In this document: positions 8,141 through 20,203 of the stretch, in pieces
Layout: each line of letters opens with the position of its first letter
Position numbering within the stretch: position 1 is the stretch's first letter
Source: Leucobacter edaphi
Lineage (GTDB): Bacteria; Actinomycetota; Actinomycetes; Actinomycetales; Microbacteriaceae
Length of the DNA stretch: 64,000 bases
Assembly: GCF_016522535.1 (NCBI RefSeq)
Contig: NZ_JAEHOI010000002.1
Location: 558,001 to 622,000, forward strand
Reading direction: 5' to 3'
Position numbers and translations under genes: made by a program
The notes under the pieces: model-generated
Told to the model about the DNA's origin: nothing
The model's database searches: none
The model's input: the letters and a program-made list of their open reading frames with translations, nothing else

Positions 8141-9484
8141 GTGAACAAACGCCCCCACGAGTCCTCCGAGCCGAACCCCGCGTTGGGCTCGGAGGACACC
8201 GGCACCGAGCCGACGCCCGGACACCCCCGCCCCACGCGCCGGGGCCTCCTCGGCGCGCTCGGAGCCGGGCTCGCCGGCGCAGCGATCGGCGGGGCCGGCT
8301 CAGCTGCCGTCGTCTCGGCCTCATTCGACACGGGGAACCAGGGCAGCGCGCGCGGCGTCGTCCCGTTCCACGGGACCCATCAGGCGGGCATCATCACGCC
8401 CGCGCAGGATCGCCTGCACTTCGCCGCGTTCAACATGCTTCCCAACGTCGGCCGCGAGGGACTCATCAAGCTGCTCAGGGACTGGACCGAGGCGGCCGCG
8501 CTGCTCACCGCGGGAAAGCCCGTCGGGGCGGGCGCTGCACCCGAGAACGCGCTTCTCCCGCCGGACGACACGGGTGAGGCGCTCGGCCTCGGAGCAGGCC
8601 ATCTCACGATCACCTTCGGTCTCGGTCGCACCCTGTTCGTGCCCGCGGACGAGACCACGGGAGAAGACCCCTACGGCATTCGGCACCGCCTCCCCGCAGC
8701 GTTCGAGCCGCTGCCGTCCTTCGCCTTCGACCTGCTCGACGCCACGCAGTCCGGGGGAGACCTCTGCGTGCAAGCGTGCGCGGACGATCCGCAGATCGCG
8801 GTCCACGCGATCCGGAACCTCTCCCGTATCGCCGCTGGGCGGGCGCACCTCGCGTGGAGCCAGCTCGGCTTCGGCCGCACCGCATCGACCAGCCGCGAGC
8901 AGGACACGCCCCGCAACCTCTTCGGGTTCAAGGACGGCACGGCGAACGTGATGGCCCAGGACACCAGGGCGCTCAACCGCGACATCTGGGTCGGAAGCGA
9001 GGCGCCGGGCTGGATGCAGGGCGGAAGCTATCTCGTCGCGCGGAAGATCCAGATGACGATCGAAACCTGGGACCGGGCCTCCCTCGGAGAACAGGAGCGC
9101 ATCATCGGCCGCACCAAGATCGAGGGCGGGCCCCTGTCCGGCGGCACCGAGTTCGAAGCCCCCGACTTCTCGGCCGAGCGCGGCGGAGCCCCGGCCATCG
9201 ACGTCGAGGCGCACGTTCGTCTCGCCCACCCCGAAAACAACGGCGGGGTGCAGATGCTCAGGCGGGGCTACAACTACGTCGACGGGTCAAACGGGCTCGG
9301 ACAGCTTGGCGCCGGCCTCTTCTTCATCTGCTTCCAGAAGACCCCGGAAACCTTCGTCACCGTGCAGCGCTCCCTCAAACCGGACCTGCTCAACGAGTAC
9401 ATCCGGCACATCGCCTCGGGCCTCTGGGCGATCCCCGGGGGGATCCGGCAGGGAGAGTTCGTCGCGCAGGCGCTCTTCGACTAG
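8141..9484 (+). CDS. efeB: Tat-exported DyP-type heme peroxidase EfeB
   Basis: Dye-decolorizing-type heme peroxidase of the EfeUOB system, thought to oxidise ferrous iron outside the membrane. 447 aa with a twin-arginine signal (TRRGLLGALGAGLAGAA, residues about 32-48) and the DyP heme-pocket motif GFKDG at residues 262-266. GTG start six bases after efeO ends, with AGAGG as ribosome site. Its stop codon overlaps that of the convergent amidotransferase gene by four bases, leaving no room for a terminator between them. Confidence 0.94.
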   Translation: MNKRPHESSEPNPALGSEDTGTEPTPGHPRPTRRGLLGALGAGLAGAAIGGAGSAAVVSASFDTGNQGSARGVVPFHGTHQAGIITPAQDRLHFAAFNMLPNVGREGLIKLLRDWTEAAALLTAGKPVGAGAAPENALLPPDDTGEALGLGAGHLTITFGLGRTLFVPADETTGEDPYGIRHRLPAAFEPLPSFAFDLLDATQSGGDLCVQACADDPQIAVHAIRNLSRIAAGRAHLAWSQLGFGRTASTSREQDTPRNLFGFKDGTANVMAQDTRALNRDIWVGSEAPGWMQGGSYLVARKIQMTIETWDRASLGEQERIIGRTKIEGGPLSGGTEFEAPDFSAERGGAPAIDVEAHVRLAHPENNGGVQMLRRGYNYVDGSNGLGQLGAGLFFICFQKTPETFVTVQRSLKPDLLNEYIRHIASGLWAIPGGIRQGEFVAQALFD

Positions 9485-10269
9485 GCGCCCTCGACCAGCA
9501 CCGTCGGGCCGGGCTTCGCTGGCGGCGTCACCGGGCGAGAATCGATGTACTCCTCGACGAAGCGGCCCAGCACCATGTGCGCCGCCCGGACGTCGGCAGC
9601 GTCCACGCGGGCGATGATCGTCTCCAGCTCGTGCGGCTCGAAATACCCGTGATCAGCGTAGGCGCGCACCCGCGCCGTGAACGAGGCGACGTCGAGCTCG
9701 GGATGGAACTGCGTCGCATACACGTTGCGTCCCACGCGGAACGCCTGCACCGGGCACGACGGCGAACTCGCCAGCACCGTAATCGAATCCGGCACCTCGG
9801 AGATCGCCTCCTTGTGCCCGACGAACGCGTCGAACTCCGCGGGCAGCTCGGTGAACAGGGGATCCGCCTGCCCCTCCGCAGTCAAGGAAATCGTCACCGC
9901 CTGCGAGGTCTCGCCGTACGTGCGATCCACGCGCGCCCCCTGGTGAGCACCGATCGTACCGATGCCGTAGCAGATCCCGAGGAACGGCATATCCACTCTG
10001 ACGACCTCGTCGAGCAGGACCCCCAGCTCGCGCTCGACGCGCAGCTCGACCGCGGACTTCCGCTCGACGGGCTCGCTGACCGTGAACGGGCTTCCGGCGA
10101 GAATGATGCCGGAGAAACCAGCGAAGTCGATCGCCCCGAGCGGCACCTGATCGGCGCGAAGCCACACCAGGTCCTCGGGAAGCAGCCCGGTCAGACGACA
10201 GAACGACGCGTGCTCCTCGGCAGCGACATCGTCCTCACCACGGGTCGTGATGAGCAGAAACGGCTTCAT
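9481..10269 (-). CDS. class I glutamine amidotransferase (GMP-synthase-like domain)
   Basis: Stand-alone class I GATase fold protein, 262 aa. The nucleophile elbow GICYGIG holds the catalytic Cys, and QFHPE with its His lies further on. A synthetase partner is absent, so it is probably a hydrolase of a gamma-glutamyl or related amide; substrate not predictable. I choose the ATG at 10269, giving the usual MKPFLLI start. AGAGG is too close to be a good ribosome site, but a TACGGT hexamer lies exactly six bases before this ATG, consistent with a leaderless mRNA. The last codons overlap the end of efeB on the other strand. Confidence 0.85.
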   Translation of the reverse strand: MKPFLLITTRGEDDVAAEEHASFCRLTGLLPEDLVWLRADQVPLGAIDFAGFSGIILAGSPFTVSEPVERKSAVELRVERELGVLLDEVVRVDMPFLGICYGIGTIGAHQGARVDRTYGETSQAVTISLTAEGQADPLFTELPAEFDAFVGHKEAISEVPDSITVLASSPSCPVQAFRVGRNVYATQFHPELDVASFTARVRAYADHGYFEPHELETIIARVDAADVRAAHMVLGRFVEEYIDSRPVTPPAKPGPTVLVEGA

Positions 10270-10332
10270 CCCTCTACCGTATCGCCCCCGCGCGCCCCGC
10301 GGCGCGACCACTGTCACCCGGAGACACGAAAC

Positions 10333-10369
10333 GGCCCCGGTCCCGCCGACGAAGGTCGGAATCGGGGCC
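10333..10369 (-). terminator. terminator of the fab operon
   Basis: Imperfect GC-rich hairpin (outer arms GGCCCCG/CGGGGCC, inner CCGAC/GTCGG) just downstream of fabF on the minus strand. The T-tract is poor. Confidence 0.55.
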
Positions 10370-10385
10370 CGGGGCCGAAGAATGC

Positions 10386-11627
10386 CTAGGCGTCGTAGGA
10401 GCGGATCGCCACGACCGCGTTGTGGCCGCCGAACCCGAAGGAGTTCGAGATCGCGAGCTGCGGCCCGTCGCCGAGTGCCTGGGACTCGCCAGAAACCGTG
10501 AGCGGGATCTCGGGATCGGGGGAGACCAGGTTGATCGTCGGGGGCGCCACCCGGTTCTTCACGGCGAGCACCGTGAACAGGGCCTCGAGCGCACCGGTCC
10601 CGCCGAGCAGGTGGCCAGTGGCCGCCTTCGTCGCCGAAACGGGGATCTCTTTCGCGCGGTCCCCGAAGACGGCGTGGAGCGCGGTGTACTCGTTGATGTC
10701 GCCGACCGGGGTCGAGGTGGCGTGAGCGTTGATGTGGGTGACCTCATCGGGCGATGCACCGGCCTGCTCCAGCGCGAGCTGCATCGCGCGAGCGGCGCCG
10801 CGACCCTCGGGATCGTTCGCGGTGATGTGGTACGAGTCGGCGGTCACGCCGCCGCCGGCGATCTCGGCGTAGATCTTCGCGCCGCGGGCGAGCGCGTGCT
10901 CCTCGGTTTCGAGCACGAGCGCTGCTGCGCCCTCACCCATCACGAAGCCGTCGCGATCGGTGTTGTACGGGCGAGAGGCCGTCGCCGGATCGTCGTTGCG
11001 GCGGGACAGCGCCTGCATCGACGCGAACGAAGCGATGGTGATCGGGTGGATCGCCGCCTCGGAGCCGCCGGCGATGACGACGTCTGCGAGGCCGGACTGG
11101 AGATGCTCGTAGGCGTTCGCGATCGACTCAGTGCTCGAGGCGCAGGCCGAGGCGACGGTGCGCGCGTACGCGCGGGCCTCGAGATGCATCGAGACCGCGG
11201 CCGCTGGCGCGTTCGGCATGAGCATGGGGACGGTGAGCGGCATGACGCGGCGCGGTCCCTTTTCGCGCAGCACGTCCCAGGCGTTCAGCAGCGACCAGAC
11301 GCCGCCGATGCCGGTCGCCCAGTCGACGCCGAGGCGTTCGGGGGCGACCTCGGGGGAGCCAGCGTCGGCGAAGGCTTCCTTCGCGGCGACGAGCGCGAAC
11401 TGGCTGGACGGATCGAGCCGCTTCGCGACGGGACGCTCCAGCACCTCTTCTGCAGGCACCTTGGCCTGGCCAGCGAAGGTCACCGGGATGTCGTACTGCT
11501 CGATCCAGTCGTATTCGAGCGTGCGGACGCCGGATTCTCCGGCGAGGAGGGCGTTCCAGCTTTCATCGGCGGTGCCGCCGAGGGGCGAGGACGCCCCGAT
11601 ACCGGTGACGACGATCTTCTTGGTCAT
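10386..11627 (-). CDS. fabF: beta-ketoacyl-ACP synthase II
   Basis: Elongating condensing enzyme of type II fatty acid synthesis, using acyl-ACP and malonyl-ACP. 413 aa. The catalytic triad is visible: Cys162 in SACASSTES, His in INAHATSTPVGD and His in ATGHLLGGTGALE. The frame is open upstream, but the ATG at 11627 gives the standard MTKKIVVTGIG N-terminus with GGAG nine bases before it. It is the last gene of fabD-fabH-acpP-fabF, with a terminator-like hairpin after it. Confidence 0.96.
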   Translation of the reverse strand: MTKKIVVTGIGASSPLGGTADESWNALLAGESGVRTLEYDWIEQYDIPVTFAGQAKVPAEEVLERPVAKRLDPSSQFALVAAKEAFADAGSPEVAPERLGVDWATGIGGVWSLLNAWDVLREKGPRRVMPLTVPMLMPNAPAAAVSMHLEARAYARTVASACASSTESIANAYEHLQSGLADVVIAGGSEAAIHPITIASFASMQALSRRNDDPATASRPYNTDRDGFVMGEGAAALVLETEEHALARGAKIYAEIAGGGVTADSYHITANDPEGRGAARAMQLALEQAGASPDEVTHINAHATSTPVGDINEYTALHAVFGDRAKEIPVSATKAATGHLLGGTGALEALFTVLAVKNRVAPPTINLVSPDPEIPLTVSGESQALGDGPQLAISNSFGFGGHNAVVAIRSYDA

Positions 11628-11730
11628 GTGCTGCTGCTCCGCGTGGTGGTGTGGAACTGGGGTGGTGGGCCGAGCGGCCCGGGGTGCGGTCGGCGGGGAG
11701 GCGGTGTGGCGCCTCCCCGCGGCGACATGC

Positions 11731-11979
11731 TTAGGCCTGCGCCTTGACGATGAAGTCGACGGCGTCGCCGACGGTCTTGAGGTTCTTGACTTCCTCATCG
11801 GGGATCTTGACGTCGAACTTCTCCTCGGCGTTGACGACGATCGTCATCATGGAGATCGAATCGATGTCGAGGTCATCGGTGAAGGACTTGTCGAGAGCGA
11901 CGACGTCGGCCGCGATCCCGGTCTCGTCGTTGATGAGCTCGGCGAGACCTGCGAGGACCTCTTCGTTGCTGTATGCCAT
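11731..11979 (-). CDS. acpP: acyl carrier protein
   Basis: 82-aa acidic carrier that holds growing acyl chains on a 4'-phosphopantetheine arm. The attachment site is Ser41 in DIDSIS. The ATG at 11979 follows GGAG at suitable spacing; the longer frame upstream adds a basic, unrelated stretch. It lies between fabH and fabF, the standard order in Actinobacteria. Confidence 0.96.
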   Translation of the reverse strand: MAYSNEEVLAGLAELINDETGIAADVVALDKSFTDDLDIDSISMMTIVVNAEEKFDVKIPDEEVKNLKTVGDAVDFIVKAQA

Positions 11980-12058
11980 GGTGTTTCTCCGTTCGATGGG
12001 TGTTGGTTGTAAAAGTTTATGGGCGCGAGGCACGCGCCTCGGTGCGTGGCGCGCCGCG

Positions 12059-13063
12059 CTACGGGATCTCGACGACCTGGGCGCCGTACACGAGGCCGGC
12101 GCCGAAGCCGATCGTGAGCGCGAGCCCGCCCGAGAGCTCGGGGTGCTCCTCGCGCAGGGCGTGCAGCGCGAGGGGGATCGATGCCGCCGAGGTGTTGCCC
12201 TGCATCTCGATGTCGTGCGCGACGACGACCGACTCGGGGAGCTTCAGCTGCTTCGCGAACTCGTCGACGATGCGCATGTTTGCCTGATGGGGGACGAAGG
12301 CCGCAAGGTCCGAGGCCTCGATGCCCGAGACCTCGAGCGTCTGGCGAGCAACCTTGGCCATCTCCCACACGGCCCAGCGGAACACCGTTTGGCCGTCCTG
12401 GCGGAGCGTGGGCCAGGGCACCTCGTTCGGGTTGTTGCGGTACTCCTCGAAGGAGGACGTCATGCGGATCGTCTCCCACTTGGACCCGTCCGAGCCCCAC
12501 ACCGTTGGGCCGATGCCGGGATGGTCGCTCGCTCCCACCACAACAGCGCCAGCGCCGTCGGCCAGCAGGAAGGAGATGCTGCGGTCGGTGGGGTCGACGA
12601 TGTCGGAGAGCTTTTCCGCGCCGATCACGAGGACGTTCTTGCAGGTGCCGGAGCGGACGAGTGCGTCGGCCTGGGCGACGCCGTAGACGTAGCCGGCGCA
12701 GGCGGCCGAGATGTCGAACGCTGCCGCCGGGGTCAGGCCGAGGCGGTGCGCGGCGAGCGCGGCCATCGAGGGGGTGACCGCGACGTTCGAGATCGTCGAG
12801 ATGATGACACCGTCGATGTCCTCGCGGGGGAGGCCGGACTTCGTGATGGCCTCTTCGCCCGCGGCGACGGCGAGGTCGACAGCCGCGATGTCCGCGCTGG
12901 CGCGGCGGCGCTGGATGATGCCGGTCCGCTGGCGGATCCACTCGTCGGAGGAATCGATCGGGCCGATCAGATCATCGTTCGGCACGTCGAGGTCGCCGCG
13001 CGCCGCGCCGACCGACAGAATCCGTGTGTGGGCGGGGCCAGTGGGCTGCACGAGAGGTGCCAT
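12059..13063 (-). CDS. fabH: beta-ketoacyl-ACP synthase III
   Basis: Initiates fatty acid synthesis by condensing an acyl-CoA primer with malonyl-ACP. 334 aa; active-site Cys122 in ISAACAGYVYG, then His in FVPHQANMRI and Asn in GNTSAAS complete the triad. Branched primers are usual in this group of bacteria, but specificity cannot be read from the sequence. ATG start with AAAGGA upstream. Between fabD and acpP. Confidence 0.96.
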   Translation of the reverse strand: MAPLVQPTGPAHTRILSVGAARGDLDVPNDDLIGPIDSSDEWIRQRTGIIQRRRASADIAAVDLAVAAGEEAITKSGLPREDIDGVIISTISNVAVTPSMAALAAHRLGLTPAAAFDISAACAGYVYGVAQADALVRSGTCKNVLVIGAEKLSDIVDPTDRSISFLLADGAGAVVVGASDHPGIGPTVWGSDGSKWETIRMTSSFEEYRNNPNEVPWPTLRQDGQTVFRWAVWEMAKVARQTLEVSGIEASDLAAFVPHQANMRIVDEFAKQLKLPESVVVAHDIEMQGNTSAASIPLALHALREEHPELSGGLALTIGFGAGLVYGAQVVEIP

Positions 13064-13105
13064 GGTGATCCTTTCGATCGGGGAGTGTCGAGCCGGGGAG
13101 TGCGA

Positions 13106-14023
13106 TCAGGCCGCGTCGGCGATGAGCGCTACGGCCGCGTCGAGATCCGCGGGAGTCTTGACGGCGACCGCGGGAACACCCTTGAGGGCGCGCTTGGCGA
13201 TGCCGGTGAGCGCGCCAGCGGGCGCGAGTTCGATGAGCCCGGTGATCCCGGCGGTCTGGAAGCCCTCCATGCAGGCGTCCCAGCGAACGGGGTTCGCGAT
13301 CTGGGAGACGAGCAGCTCGAGGAAGCGCGAACCGTCGGTGACGACCGACCCGTCGGCGTTCGTCCAGAGCGTGCGATGGGGATCGGCAGGGGTCACGCCT
13401 GCCGCGGCGTCCTGCAGCGCCGGGATGGCCGAAGCCATTGCGTCGGTGTGGAATGCACCCGCGACCTGCAGGGGGATGACGCGCGCGCCGCGCGGCGCGT
13501 CCTCGGCGAGCGCGGCGAGGTTCGCCTTCGCTCCGGCGGCGACGATCTGTCCGCCGCCGTTGCGATTTGCCGGTGTGAGATCGTGCGCGGCGATGCGATC
13601 GAGGACATCGGCCTCGACACCGCCGACCACGGCGGCCATCCCGGTCTCGGCGCGTGTCGCGGCCTCCGCCATCGCGCGCCCGCGCACCCCCACCAGGCCG
13701 AGCGCGTCTTCCGCGGACAGCACGCCGGCAGCAGCCGCGGCGGCGAACTCGCCGACCGAGTGACCGGCGACTCCCGCGCTCGAGAGATCGGCGCGGCGTG
13801 CGAGCTGCTGCCACGCGAGCAGGCTCGCGGCGACGATGAGCGGCTGGGCAATCGCGGTGTCCCGAATCGTGTCGGCGTCGCTGACCGTCCCGTGGGCGAT
13901 CAGGTCGACCCCTGCGCGCTCCGAGGCCGCGGTGAGGAAGGCTTCGCCGCCCTCCAGCTCGAGCCACTCGTTGAGAAAGCCGGGAGTCTGGGAGCCCTGA
14001 CCCGGGCAGGCAATAACGATCAC
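13106..14023 (-). CDS. fabD: malonyl-CoA:ACP transacylase
   Basis: Loads malonyl groups onto ACP. 305 aa; the N-terminal PGQGSQ motif and the nucleophile elbow GHSVGEF with Ser89 are visible. The GTG at 14023 places the conserved IACPGQGSQ at the N-terminus as in homologues, although its ribosome site is weak. The ORF extends to an ATG at 14158, which would add 45 unrelated residues and overlap fasR. First gene of the fab cluster, 79 bp downstream of fasR on the same strand. Confidence 0.93.
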   Translation of the reverse strand: MIVIACPGQGSQTPGFLNEWLELEGGEAFLTAASERAGVDLIAHGTVSDADTIRDTAIAQPLIVAASLLAWQQLARRADLSSAGVAGHSVGEFAAAAAAGVLSAEDALGLVGVRGRAMAEAATRAETGMAAVVGGVEADVLDRIAAHDLTPANRNGGGQIVAAGAKANLAALAEDAPRGARVIPLQVAGAFHTDAMASAIPALQDAAAGVTPADPHRTLWTNADGSVVTDGSRFLELLVSQIANPVRWDACMEGFQTAGITGLIELAPAGALTGIAKRALKGVPAVAVKTPADLDAAVALIADAA

Positions 14024-14070
14024 GTGTTCCAGTTTCTCAGAAGACCGACCGCGAACCTGCATATTCTGCA

Positions 14071-14097
14071 CGAAAGATTCGAAGATTCGTTGTCGAA
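14071..14097. promoter_or_regulatory. cluster of CGAA/TTCG half-sites before fabD
   Basis: The fasR-fabD gap contains tandem AAGATTCG-AAGATTCG (14074-14089), flanked so as to form the dyads CGAA-aga-TTCG (14071-14081) and TTCG-ttgt-CGAA (14086-14097). Such a dense group of inverted half-sites before the fab operon is a plausible FasR operator. I have no binding consensus to compare it with. Confidence 0.35.
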
Positions 14098-14102
14098 ACC
14101 CA

Positions 14103-15302
14103 TCATTTCTTGGTGGGGACGGCGCGTCTTCCACTGTTGACCGCGATCGATCCGGCAATGAGCGCGGACTGCAGGATCAGTGCCTCCCGCGCTCCGGTCG
14201 CGTTCCAACCGATCACCTCGGACACCTTTTTCAGCCGATAGCGCACCGTGTTCGGGTGCACGAAAAGCTCCCGCGCCGTCGCCTCGAGCGAGCGGCCGTT
14301 GTCGAGGTAGCACCACAGCGTCTCGAGCAGTTCGCCCGAGTGCGCCGCGAGCGGTTCGTAAATCTGCTCGATGAGCGTGCGCCGCGCGAGGCCATCGCCC
14401 GCGAGGGCGCGCTCCGGCAGGAGGTCGTCGGCAGCGACCGGGCGAGGCGCGTTGCGCCAGGATCGCGCAACGGCGACGCCGGCGAGGGCCGCGCGCGCGC
14501 TCCGAGAAGCATCGACGAGGTTCTCCACCGCCGGGCCGAGCACCAAGGGTCCGTCGGAGAATCCGTCGGCGAGGCGGGCCGCGATCTCCATGAAACTGAG
14601 CCGCTCGTCGCCGCCGTGCCCACCCTCCGGCGCGTGGACCGCGGTCCGGCCAAGCACGAGGACGAGGCGCGTGCCCTGGAGCCCGATCAGGACGTCGGCT
14701 CCGGCGTGTCGCGCGGAACGACGGAGCTGATCGACATCGACGGAGCGCTCCGCGGTGCCGACGAGCACCGCGGCCTCACCGTCGCCGTGCCAGCCGAGTG
14801 CCGCGATCCGGCTCGGGAGCTCGTCGTCGCTCTCACCGGTGAGGATCGAGTCGACGACGAGCGCCTCGAGGCGGGCATCCCACAGTCCGCGCGCCTCGGC
14901 AGCGCGGGCGTAGACGTCCGCGGCGGCGAAGGCGACGTCGCGGGAGTAGTGCAGCACGGCTTCGCGCAGGGACTCGCTCCGCGGCGCGACGCGATCCTCC
15001 ACGACGGAAACGACCACGCGGATCAGCTGCAGCGTCTCCTGGAGGCTGATGGAACGGAGGAGCTCGCGCGGCGCGGCGCTGAAGACGTCCGACGCGATCC
15101 AGGGGGTCGCGCTCGGATCTTCGTACCACTGGATGAACGAGCTGATGCCCGTCTGGGCGACCAGGCCCACGGAGGATCTCCGGCTCGGCGGCATGTTCCC
15201 GTACCAGGGCAGGGTGTCGTCGAGCCGGATGATCGTCTGCGTGTTGAGCTCACCCGTGATCGTCCGCAGCCAGGCGAGCTCCTGTTCCTTCGTCCGCTCC
15301 AT
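14103..15302 (-). CDS. fasR: PucR-family transcriptional activator of fatty acid synthesis (FasR-like)
   Basis: 399-aa regulator with the C-terminal PucR helix-turn-helix (LEATARELFVHPNTVRYRLKKV, about residues 335-356) after a GGDEF-like/CdaR-type middle region. A PucR-like protein, FasR, encoded directly before fabD-fabH-acpP-fabF activates that operon in Streptomyces; the same position and family here support the name. ATG start with GGAGGGG upstream. It begins 14 bp after aceE on the same strand, so it may be co-transcribed with the pyruvate dehydrogenase gene. Confidence 0.85.
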   Translation of the reverse strand: MERTKEQELAWLRTITGELNTQTIIRLDDTLPWYGNMPPSRRSSVGLVAQTGISSFIQWYEDPSATPWIASDVFSAAPRELLRSISLQETLQLIRVVVSVVEDRVAPRSESLREAVLHYSRDVAFAAADVYARAAEARGLWDARLEALVVDSILTGESDDELPSRIAALGWHGDGEAAVLVGTAERSVDVDQLRRSARHAGADVLIGLQGTRLVLVLGRTAVHAPEGGHGGDERLSFMEIAARLADGFSDGPLVLGPAVENLVDASRSARAALAGVAVARSWRNAPRPVAADDLLPERALAGDGLARRTLIEQIYEPLAAHSGELLETLWCYLDNGRSLEATARELFVHPNTVRYRLKKVSEVIGWNATGAREALILQSALIAGSIAVNSGRRAVPTKK

Positions 15303-15316
15303 ACGAGGCGCCCCTC

Positions 15317-18037
<2,721 letters not shown>

Positions 18038-18298
18038 AGCCAAGAGAGAGCTCCATTCACCTGGGACGTGGGGCTGCGCTCGCGGAGTGGTGCGGCGCGC
18101 GTCACGTGCGGCCCGCGTGGTTCGCGGGTTCCCGTCCAGACTATCGCGAAGCCACCACGTATCAACGGAATATGCGATGAAAAGTGGTGATGCCGCACAA
18201 GGTTCGGTCTGGGAGCGGGTCACCGATTTCAGGCTGCGTTCGCTACGCTGGGGACGTCCGATCGCAACGTGGCGCACCGCGCCAGAAAGGGGACGACC

Positions 18299-18760
18299 AT
18301 GGTCATCGCAGCCGGCGCGGAGGCGCCCGATTTCACGCTTTCCGATCAGCACGGGGAGGAACTCACCCTCTCCGAACTCGTCACGGAAGGCCCGGTCGCG
18401 CTCGTGTTCTTCCCGCTCGCGTTCTCGGGGATCTGCACCGATGAGCTGTGCGAGCTCCGGGACAACATCGCCGTCTTCCAGGACAGCAAGGTGCGCCTGC
18501 TCGGCATCTCGGTCGACTCGGTCTGGACGCTGAAGGCCTTCGCCGAGGCGGAGGGGTACGATTTCTCGATCCTGTCCGATTTCTGGCCGCACGGCGGAGT
18601 GGCCAAGGAGTACGGCGTGTTCGTCGAGGAGGCCGGAATCGCCACGCGCGCGACCGTCCTGATCGGCACCGACCGCAAGGTCGTCGCCTCCTTCGAGACC
18701 TCCCCGGGCGAGGCCCGCGACTTCTCCGCGTACCGCGAGGCCCTCGCGACGCTCGCGTAG
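18299..18760 (+). CDS. AhpE/BCP-type peroxiredoxin
   Basis: Thiol peroxidase that reduces hydrogen peroxide and organic peroxides. 153 aa. The peroxidatic Cys46 lies in AFSGICTDE; a second Cys51 five residues later could act as resolving residue as in atypical 2-Cys BCP enzymes, while the overall form resembles mycobacterial AhpE. ATG at 18299 with AAGGGG upstream. Divergent from aceE and followed by tRNA-Val and a glutathione peroxidase. Confidence 0.9.
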   Translation: MVIAAGAEAPDFTLSDQHGEELTLSELVTEGPVALVFFPLAFSGICTDELCELRDNIAVFQDSKVRLLGISVDSVWTLKAFAEAEGYDFSILSDFWPHGGVAKEYGVFVEEAGIATRATVLIGTDRKVVASFETSPGEARDFSAYREALATLA

Positions 18761-18860
18761 CCACGGGGTAATCCGGCAGCTTCTGCGGGACCCGCCGCGC
18801 GTCGATTCGGCGCGGAGCGGCGGGTTCCCGTAGGCTGTCCCGGTCCGCTTCGGCGGTTCC

Positions 18861-18937
18861 GCGCCTTTAGCTCAGTTGGTTAGAGCATCTGGTTTACACC
18901 CAGAGGGTCGGGGGTTCGAGTCCCTCAGGGCGCACCA
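18861..18937 (+). tRNA. tRNA-Val (TAC anticodon)
   Basis: Cloverleaf with acceptor GCGCCTT/AGGGCGC, D-arm AGCTCAGTTGGTTAGAGC, anticodon loop TTTACAC (anticodon TAC) closed by CTGG/CCAG, T-loop TTCGAGT and an encoded CCA at 18935-18937. Confidence 0.93.
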
Positions 18938-18940
18938 CAT

Positions 18941-19426
18941 CTAGGCCGAGAGCGCCTGTTCGATCGAGGCCACGAGCGCTGGATCGTTCGGCTCCACCTT
19001 GGAACGGAAGCGCTTGACGGCCCCGTCGGGGGAGATGAGGAACTTCTCGAAGTTCCATCCGATTCTGCCGGCACGTCCTTCCGCGTCGTCTGCCTCGTGC
19101 AGAGCGGCATAGATGGGGTGCTTACGCCGGCCGTTGACTTTCACCTTCGCCATCAACGGGAACGTGACACCGTAGTTGAGGCTGCAGAACTGCTGGATGT
19201 CCTCCGCGGAACCCGGTTCCTGCGCGAGGAACTGGTTGCAGGGGAAGCCGACGACCACGAGGCCCTGCTCGCGATACCGTTCGGCGAGTTCTTCCAGTCC
19301 GGCGTACTGCGGCGTGAAGCCGCACTTCGAGGCGACGTTGACGACGAGATAGGCGCGCCCGCCGAGGGCGCTCAGCGTGGTGGTCTCGCCGTCGATGGTC
19401 TGCACGGGGATTTCTCGGAGGTCCAT
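18941..19426 (-). CDS. glutathione peroxidase-family protein
   Basis: 161-aa thioredoxin-fold peroxidase. The GPx tetrad is visible: Cys35 in NVASKCGFTPQ, Gln65 in FPCNQF, Trp124 and Asn125 in GWNFEKFL. Actinobacteria make mycothiol rather than glutathione, so the electron donor is more likely thioredoxin. No good ribosome site; TACCGT lies six bases before the ATG, compatible with a leaderless transcript. Its 3' end is within a few bases of the convergent tRNA-Val. Confidence 0.92.
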   Translation of the reverse strand: MDLREIPVQTIDGETTTLSALGGRAYLVVNVASKCGFTPQYAGLEELAERYREQGLVVVGFPCNQFLAQEPGSAEDIQQFCSLNYGVTFPLMAKVKVNGRRKHPIYAALHEADDAEGRAGRIGWNFEKFLISPDGAVKRFRSKVEPNDPALVASIEQALSA

Positions 19427-19576
19427 GGTTCAACGGTAACCCGGGGAGCCGCCGTCACACGCTGAAATGTGGCTGTGCGCCAAAAGCACGTGCGCGGAAT
19501 GATCGAGAGACGTACGGTGTTGAAGATACGACAGCATGCCCCGACCGGGGCATCACGAAGGGAGCGTGAGCGGGGA

Positions 19577-20131
19577 ATGACGGACCAGCAGAACGGGCAG
19601 GCGGGAGCAGCACTGGCGGGCACGGGGGCCACGTCCATCAGCGACGGCGCAGAGGCTCTGAAACGTGCTTTCCGTGAGCACCCGGCAGGGATCGCGGTCA
19701 TCACCGCGGAAACCCCCGAGGGGCCGGTGGGCCTCACGGCCTCGAGCGTCGCCTCGGTCGGCATCGACCCGCCGGCGCTGGCATTCTCCGTCACCCGCGC
19801 GACGGGGAGCGCTGGCGGCATCCTGAGCGCGAACGGGTTCCTCGTCCACCTCATCGACTCGCGGCACGTCGAGGTCGCCAAGTCTTTTGCCGTGTCGGGT
19901 GCCGAGCGCTTCACTCCTGAGCAGGGGTGGACCACGCTTCCCACCGGGGAACCGTATCTCCCCGGGACCCGCGCCGCGCTGCGCTGCCGCGCGCTGCACA
20001 CGCTCGGGGTCGGCTCGTCGGTCGTGGTCGTAGCCGAGGTGCTCGATGCGCTCTTCGGCGAGGAGGCAACTCCCATGGTCTACGTCGACCGGGCGTTCCA
20101 CGCGCTCGAGGACGCACCGAAGATCGGCTGA
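19577..20131 (+). CDS. flavin reductase-like FMN-binding protein
   Basis: Split-barrel flavin reductase domain (HpaC/NADH:FMN oxidoreductase type). It has FREHPAGIAVITAE near residue 32, then GLTASSVASVGIDPPALAFS and the C-terminal YVDRAFHAL. 184 aa from the ATG at 19577, the start I choose because the conserved domain begins soon after; GGGGA is close and GGAG lies further up. An earlier in-frame ATG at 19499 is possible. Probably supplies reduced flavin to a partner oxygenase; none is adjacent. Confidence 0.85.
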   Translation: MTDQQNGQAGAALAGTGATSISDGAEALKRAFREHPAGIAVITAETPEGPVGLTASSVASVGIDPPALAFSVTRATGSAGGILSANGFLVHLIDSRHVEVAKSFAVSGAERFTPEQGWTTLPTGEPYLPGTRAALRCRALHTLGVGSSVVVVAEVLDALFGEEATPMVYVDRAFHALEDAPKIG

Positions 20132-20203
20132 TCCCGCGCCGGATCCACGCCGGGACATCACCGCACCACCCACCCCACCGAACGCAGAGCAGCAGGAGGA
20201 ACG

